NCBI RefSeq assembly: GCF_026248825.1
Contig: NZ_CP110973.1
Location: 2,809,001 to 2,873,000, forward strand
Direction: 5' to 3'
Length of the DNA stretch: 64,000 bases
DNA from: Larkinella insperata
GTDB taxonomy: Bacteria; Bacteroidota; Bacteroidia; Cytophagales; Spirosomataceae
Shown one piece after another: positions 59,210 to 64,000 of this stretch (positions within the stretch are counted from its first letter, which is position 1; every line of letters starts with the position of its first letter). The translations under genes were made by a program, and so were the position numbers. The notes beneath the pieces are model-generated. The model had not been told where the DNA came from. It ran no database searches and worked only from the letters and a program-made list of their open reading frames with translations.

Positions 59210-62200
59210 TTAGAATTTCACCATCAAGTTTACCCCAAGGCTGCGGGTTCTGGGCACGCCAAATGCTTCCAGACCCTGGGCGTTGGTGCTGGTGTAACCT
59301 GATTCGGGATCGAAGTACTGGTTCTTTTTATCCTTGTAAAGAATGGCCAGGTTACGAGCGACGAAGGAAATCGACGCGCCCTGCAGTTTCAGGAACGACA
59401 GCTTGCTGACGGGCAGGTTGTAGCTCAGTACTACCTGGCGCAGTTTCACGAAGTCGTTGTTGAACATGAACATCTCGGTGTAGTTCTTGTCGTTGTCGTA
59501 GTAGGTATCAACTTCTTCTTTCTTCCAGGTTTTGGTGAACGGATTGCCTTCCGGCGTTACGCCCGTCACGGTGACGCCCGTTTCGCGGCCCGGCAGGGTT
59601 TCCTGGGGCAGACCGAAGCGGTAGGCGTACTGGTACAGGTTCGAGTAAACGATGCTACCGAATTTGCCGTCGATCAGGAAGTTCAACGAGAAGTTTTTGT
59701 ACCGGAAGTTGTTGGTGATCCCCATCGTCAGCGGAGGAGTACCCTGTCCGATTTCTTCCAGGTCACCGCGTACGGCGTAGCCGCTGGCCGTGTTGAAGAC
59801 CACATTGCCGTTGGCGTCGGTTTTCTTACGATAGCCCCAAACCGTACCGTACGGCCGGCCGAGTACGTTCCGCACCAGACCGCCCCCAACGCCAGAACCG
59901 ACGTCGATACCGGTCAGACCTTCGGCCAGTTGCTCGATTTTGCTCCGGTTGTAGGCCATGTTGTAGCTTACATCCCAGCTAAAACCGCTTTTTGTGATGG
60001 GTGTTCCGGTCAGCAGCAGCTCAATTCCTTTGTTGCTCAGCTCACCCACGTTCAGCAGGGCCGAGGTATAACCCGAAGAAACCGCAATGTTGGTCGTAAC
60101 GATGTCGTTGGTGGTTCTCCGGTCGTAGAACGTCAGGTCGATGCCCAATCGGTTGTTCAGGAATTTGGCTTCAATACCGGCTTCGGAAGTGGTTGAAGTC
60201 AACGGTTTCAGATCCGGGTTGGGTACCTGCGAAGAAGAAAGGCCCTGTACCGGACGGCCATTGTGACCACCCTGCTGCATCGAGTAATACTGGTAAATCT
60301 GGTAAGCGTTGACGGTTGCACCACCCACCTGCGCCCAGGACGCCCGCAATTTGGCGAAACTAATGGCCCTTGGCAATTGGAAGGCATCCGACAGAATCAG
60401 CGAACCACCGATAGACGGGTAGAAAATGCTGTTGCTCTTCGGATTCAGCACCGAAAACCAATCCTGACGGCCCGACAGCGTCAGGTACGCTACGTTTTTG
60501 TAACCAAAGTCAACCGAACCAAACACCGAGTTGATGGCGCTCTTCATGTACGTCGGAGTGGTGGTCGACGTCGCCAGGTTGGTGTAGCTGTAGAAGTACG
60601 GCACCGTAAATTCGCTACCGATAATGGCGGTCTGGTCGTAGATGGCGCGTTGTGCGTTGGCACCCAGCAACGCTGAAAAGCTCAGGTTGTCGTTCAGGAA
60701 ATTCGTGTTGTAGTTCAGCGTCAGCATCCCGTTGGTTTCCGAAGAAGTCACCTTGCGGGCGTCGTACGTACCTAGGGGCTGGTAGGCGTTGTTGGTCGGC
60801 TGCACATATTCCGACTGGAAGCTGTAGTAATCCTGGCTCACACTACCTTTGATGTAGAGGTTATCCAGAATGTCGTACCGGACGCTTCCCTGGCTGATGA
60901 ACCGGTGTTTGGTATCGTCGTTTTTAAACTTGTTGATCACAAAATACGGGTTTGGAGCCGCCGGAACCGGGTTCCATTCCAATTCCTTGCCCGTGGCAGC
61001 GTCATAACCCGGCGACAGCGTCCGGATATCTACCGTGTTGGCGATCAGATACGTCGCCCAGTGAGGGTTCATATCGGCATACCCCACTTTCGGACGGTTT
61101 GTGCCTTCTTCCAGGTTGTACTGGAATACGGTTTCGATGCTCAGTTTCTTGCCCAGGAATGCATTCAGGTTCAGGTTGGCAATCTTACGGTTGAACGACG
61201 AATTCGGTACGATGCTGTTCGATTGCGTGTTGTTCAGACCCAGCCGGAAGTTGACCGATTCGTTACCGCCCGTGAAAGCAATAGAGTTGATGTAGTTGGT
61301 ACCGGTCCGGTAAAAGTTCTTCAGATTATCTTTCTGGGGCGAGTAGGGGTGCTGTTGACCGTCCACCTGCGTATACGGCTGGCCGTCCATGCGGGCGCCG
61401 TACGAAAGCCGTCCCGTACTCTTGGCTTCCGTCAGGGTGGTCGGTTTTCTACCATCTACGCCCTGACCATACTCATACTGCCAGTTCGGAATGACGGCGA
61501 TGTCTTCAAACGTCGTGTTGCTGTTCACTTCGACCCCGATGCCTTTCTGGCCCCGGCCTTTTTTGGTCGTAATCAGGATAACCCCGTTGGAGGCCCGCGC
61601 TCCGTAAAGAGCCGCAGCCGGCCCCCCCTTCAACACGCTGATCGACTCGATGTCGTCGGGGTTAATCCCGCCAATCCCGTCACCGCGGTCGACGTTCATC
61701 CCGTTGCCATCGGCAGCCGTACCACCCCCCGGAATGCTGTTGTCCATCGGCATCCCGTTGATAACGTACAGCGGCTGGTTGTTCCCGTTCAACGAACCGT
61801 TTCCCCGGATAATCACCCGGCTCGAACCACCCGGCCCGGTCGCCATACCGGTTGCGTTCACCCCGGCAATTTTACCGGTCAGGGCGTTGGCGACGTTGGT
61901 TTCGCGGGCCTGCGTAAATTCTGTTCCTTTCACTTCCGAAACCGAATACGCCAGGGCTTTTTTCTCCCGGGCAATCCCCAGAGCCGTGACCACCACTTCG
62001 TTCAGCGACTTGGCTTCGGGCGCCATTTGAACTGAAACGACGCTCTGGTTTCCCACCGTAACCTCCTGTGAGGTGTAACCCACGAAGCTGAAAATCAGGA
62101 CGGCGGCTTCTACTTCGTTGTCCGGGATCACCAGGGTGTATTTCCCTTCCGCATCCGAAGACGTTCCGCGCTGGGTGCCTTTCACCAGGACGCTCACGCC

Positions 62201-62653
62201 GGGGAGTCCGGCGCCGGTTTCGTCTGTTACTTTACCCGTCACATTGCGTTTGGGCGCTTCTTTCAGGCTGCTCGGCAGGGTTGGCAGTTGGGCCTGTAAG
62301 CGCTTCAGGATGATTTTGTCCTGTACCACTTCGTAGGCAACTTTCTGGGGAGCCAGGATTTTTTCCAGTACTTCCGCCAGGGCTTCTTCCTGAAATTTGA
62401 AAGAGTATTTCTGGTTGCTGAAAATCTGGGGATTGTACATGAATTTGACTTTCGTCATGGTTTCAAGTTTCTCCAGGGCTTTTTCAACATCAACGTTGTT
62501 TAACCGTAAGGTGATCTTTTGTTCCAGAACGCGGGGACCACGCAGGTCATGAGCCAGCGCACTCAGGTTAAGCAGTAGAGATAGTAGGGCTGCATACAGA
62601 GCAGGGCGCGCCGTGTTCCGTAAAGCAGAATAAAATTGTCTGGGTTTAAACAT
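59210..62653 (-). CDS. SusC/RagA TonB-dependent outer-membrane transporter with STN domain
   Basis: A 1147-residue transporter from ATG 62653 (MFKPRQFYSALRNTARPALY); in-frame starts further upstream add a leader before the signal peptide and are less likely. Order: signal (about 1-36), STN (about 45-120, ITLRLNNVDVEKALEKLETM), carboxypeptidase-like domain (about 142-228, VTGKVTDETGAGLPGVSVLV), plug (about 225-350, AALYGARASNGVILITTKKG), and barrel ending RSLGVNLMVKF. It carries an STN domain, but no sigma or FecR gene is present nearby, so its signalling partner must be encoded elsewhere or be lost. Confidence 0.97.
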   Translation of the reverse strand: MFKPRQFYSALRNTARPALYAALLSLLLNLSALAHDLRGPRVLEQKITLRLNNVDVEKALEKLETMTKVKFMYNPQIFSNQKYSFKFQEEALAEVLEKILAPQKVAYEVVQDKIILKRLQAQLPTLPSSLKEAPKRNVTGKVTDETGAGLPGVSVLVKGTQRGTSSDAEGKYTLVIPDNEVEAAVLIFSFVGYTSQEVTVGNQSVVSVQMAPEAKSLNEVVVTALGIAREKKALAYSVSEVKGTEFTQARETNVANALTGKIAGVNATGMATGPGGSSRVIIRGNGSLNGNNQPLYVINGMPMDNSIPGGGTAADGNGMNVDRGDGIGGINPDDIESISVLKGGPAAALYGARASNGVILITTKKGRGQKGIGVEVNSNTTFEDIAVIPNWQYEYGQGVDGRKPTTLTEAKSTGRLSYGARMDGQPYTQVDGQQHPYSPQKDNLKNFYRTGTNYINSIAFTGGNESVNFRLGLNNTQSNSIVPNSSFNRKIANLNLNAFLGKKLSIETVFQYNLEEGTNRPKVGYADMNPHWATYLIANTVDIRTLSPGYDAATGKELEWNPVPAAPNPYFVINKFKNDDTKHRFISQGSVRYDILDNLYIKGSVSQDYYSFQSEYVQPTNNAYQPLGTYDARKVTSSETNGMLTLNYNTNFLNDNLSFSALLGANAQRAIYDQTAIIGSEFTVPYFYSYTNLATSTTTPTYMKSAINSVFGSVDFGYKNVAYLTLSGRQDWFSVLNPKSNSIFYPSIGGSLILSDAFQLPRAISFAKLRASWAQVGGATVNAYQIYQYYSMQQGGHNGRPVQGLSSSQVPNPDLKPLTSTTSEAGIEAKFLNNRLGIDLTFYDRRTTNDIVTTNIAVSSGYTSALLNVGELSNKGIELLLTGTPITKSGFSWDVSYNMAYNRSKIEQLAEGLTGIDVGSGVGGGLVRNVLGRPYGTVWGYRKKTDANGNVVFNTASGYAVRGDLEEIGQGTPPLTMGITNNFRYKNFSLNFLIDGKFGSIVYSNLYQYAYRFGLPQETLPGRETGVTVTGVTPEGNPFTKTWKKEEVDTYYDNDKNYTEMFMFNNDFVKLRQVVLSYNLPVSKLSFLKLQGASISFVARNLAILYKDKKNQYFDPESGYTSTNAQGLEAFGVPRTRSLGVNLMVKF

Positions 62654-63408
62654 AATGATGGTTTTGTCGAGTTTATTTTCGGCATAAAAGGTCCTCATCC
62701 ATCCGCTGAACGGATGTAGCAAAGGGAGCGCAACGAGCGGGAGATCAGTGGAGCGACGGGATAAGCATACCGGCTTGCTGAAAGGTTAGTAATGAATGCT
62801 GTTCATAGGCGATGTAATTTTTCGTAGAATAGTTAGGTTGGTACAGAGCCACTACTAAGACTACGTCTTGCGTGTGTGCAATCGATTCGGGTTATGCTTC
62901 ACACCGGTAGACCGTGTACTTTGGTCGGTGCAGGGAGCGGCAGTTTGGTCGTATTTTTCCGGAGACACCCAAACCTAGGCCCACTTAGGGTGCGGTGCAA
63001 TAGAACATATTGCAGATTTGAAGTAAAGATGTAGCGACACCTATCCAATACTCCTTTTTCTGAAATTTTTTTTTGATAATTTTTAGAAAGCTGAAATAAT
63101 ATATTGCAATACTGGGGAAAGTTGATGGTGTGGATGAACAGAAACTTTTGAATAAGAAAGGGATTTGAAGGCGGATCGTCCGTGGTTTTCCGGGGTTTAC
63201 TCCCAGGAATCCCTTCTTCGTCGGAAACCGTTCTTCTTTCTTTCAGGGGCCGGATAGCTTTGCGTCAGTGTTCCAGCAATCCGCTATGAAACAACCCGTA
63301 TTGGTCTGCAGCTGGCCGGTTTGGCCGCCGGGTTTTTCCGAAAAGCTGTTCCTGAAACCTCTGAGCCAAGCAGTCAAATTTCTCATCCGTTTTAACCTTC
63401 TCAAAACC
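62654..63408. other. Long non-coding stretch between divergent susC and TPR-like gene
   Basis: About 755 bp, the largest gene-free region in the window. It must contain the SusC promoter (minus strand) and the promoter of the secreted protein gene (plus strand). The part at 63050-63115 is very AT-rich. No RNA gene, repeat copy or perfect TAnnTTTG box was seen. An ATG at 63286 is in frame with the gene at 63409 but would bury its signal peptide. Confidence 0.6.
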
Positions 63409-64000
63409 ATGAAAAAGCTACTCGTTTCGCTGGTCTTGCTGCTGGCGGTTGTGTCCACTACCTCCGCGCAAAACGATAAATATACCAAGGCGATGGAAAG
63501 CGCCATTGCGCGGGTGAAATACACGGCGCCCACGCCGGAGTTACAGCAGGCAGCCGGGCAGTTTGAGCAGATCGCCAGCGCCGAAACCGCCGAATGGTTG
63601 TCCACCTATTGGGCTTCGTATACGTATATTTTGCTGGCCTTTAAAGAATCGGACGTTGCCCGGAAAGATGCGATGCTCGACAAAGCCGTCGATTTTTACA
63701 AGAAAGTGGCCCAGCAACAGCCCGATAACGACGAGACAATGGTGTTGGCCGCTCAACTGGCCGCGGCCCGGCTGTCGATTGATCCCGAAAACCGTTGGCA
63801 GCAGTATGTGCCAGAATTTGAAGAGGCCATCGCAAAAGCCAAGCAGAAAAATCCCGAAAATCCGCGGGTCTACGCGCTGCAGGGTCAGTCGCTGTTTTAC
63901 ACGCCCGAGCAATACGGGGGCGGGAAAGCCGTGGCCTGTCCGGTGCTGAAACAAGCCGCAGAAAAATTTGCTACCTTCAAACCCGCATCGACCATTCACC
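63409..64000 (+). CDS. Secreted helical-repeat (TPR-like) protein, partial
   Basis: An open frame that runs off the right edge of the window; at least 197 residues are visible. ATG 63409 gives a clear signal peptide (MKKLLVSLVLLLAVVSTTSA followed by Gln). The mature part is all-helical with alternating Ala, Gln and aromatic residues: KYTKAMESAIARVKYTAPTP, ELQQAAGQFEQIASAETAEW, DAMLDKAVDFYKKVAQQQPD and RVYALQGQSLFYTPEQYGGG. This spacing resembles TPR proteins of the Bacteroidota envelope. Function is unknown. Its 3' end and any downstream partner lie outside the window. Confidence 0.85.
   Translation, partial: MKKLLVSLVLLLAVVSTTSAQNDKYTKAMESAIARVKYTAPTPELQQAAGQFEQIASAETAEWLSTYWASYTYILLAFKESDVARKDAMLDKAVDFYKKVAQQQPDNDETMVLAAQLAAARLSIDPENRWQQYVPEFEEAIAKAKQKNPENPRVYALQGQSLFYTPEQYGGGKAVACPVLKQAAEKFATFKPASTIH

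Noticed and set aside
1..64000. CRISPR arrays, tRNA or rRNA genes, insertion sequences, prophage
   Set aside because: No regularly spaced repeats, no T-arm-like motifs with cloverleaf arms in the gaps, and no transposase, integrase or phage structural genes were found.

Overview
The window is chromosomal DNA of a Bacteroidota bacterium, most likely of the order Cytophagales (Spirosoma/Larkinella-like; this placement is my inference). The evidence is three SusC/SusD outer-membrane pairs with STN domains, two ECF sigma / FecR anti-sigma pairs, many SPII lipoproteins, and promoters of the Bacteroidota type (TTG, a 19-20 nt spacer, then TAnnTTTG). Coding density is high. I found no rRNA, tRNA, CRISPR array, IS element or prophage.

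Layout. 1-1936: nuoL, minus strand. 2.2-16.5 kb: a carbohydrate locus with an ECF sigma factor, a convergent DUF1772 gene, FecR, SusC, SusD, a LamG lipoprotein, then a complete ABC sugar importer (lipoprotein binding protein, two permeases, MalK/UgpC-type ATPase) with an unclassified glycosidase-like lipoprotein inside it. 16.5-19 kb: a small unknown gene, guaB and a DUF2141 gene. 19-25.4 kb: a TetR-controlled tripartite RND efflux operon. 25.5-28.3 kb: a histidine kinase, a receiver protein and a receiver-adenylate cyclase. 28.6-32.8 kb: aldo/keto reductase, thioesterase, phosphosulfolactate synthase plus DedA, a secreted cyclophilin and a cold-shock protein. 33.1-41.9 kb: a second sigma/FecR/SusC/SusD set followed by a lactate permease. 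42-46 kb: rpmE2, nrdA and an AT-richer HEPN/MNT pair. 46.1-50.5 kb: a GH30 and two sulfatases in one minus-strand operon. 50.6-57.3 kb: EamA transporter, thioredoxin, NTF2-like protein, methyltransferase, double FKBP lipoprotein, NAPE-PLD-like hydrolase, fasciclin lipoprotein and a DUF1080 protein. 57.6-62.7 kb: a third SusC/SusD pair. 63.4 kb to the end: a secreted repeat-helical protein cut by the window edge.

How the genes work together. The first locus reads as one uptake route: SusCD at the outer membrane, a surface LamG lipoprotein, a glycosidase-like lipoprotein, then ABC import through the inner membrane, with transcription probably controlled by the sigma/FecR pair sensing through the SusC STN domain. 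The tetR-tolC-mfp-rnd genes form a classic efflux cassette whose TetR operator can be read directly in the promoter spacer, with a second inverted copy before tolC.

The most interesting non-coding structure is a family of CGGAG-rich palindromic repeats. Three copies lie in gaps between genes of transporter operons, one of them between the sugar-binding protein and the first permease, where E. coli carries its malE-malF REP element. Other unexplained structures are a 79-nt hairpin just after guaB and a palindrome-rich stretch near 57.4 kb.
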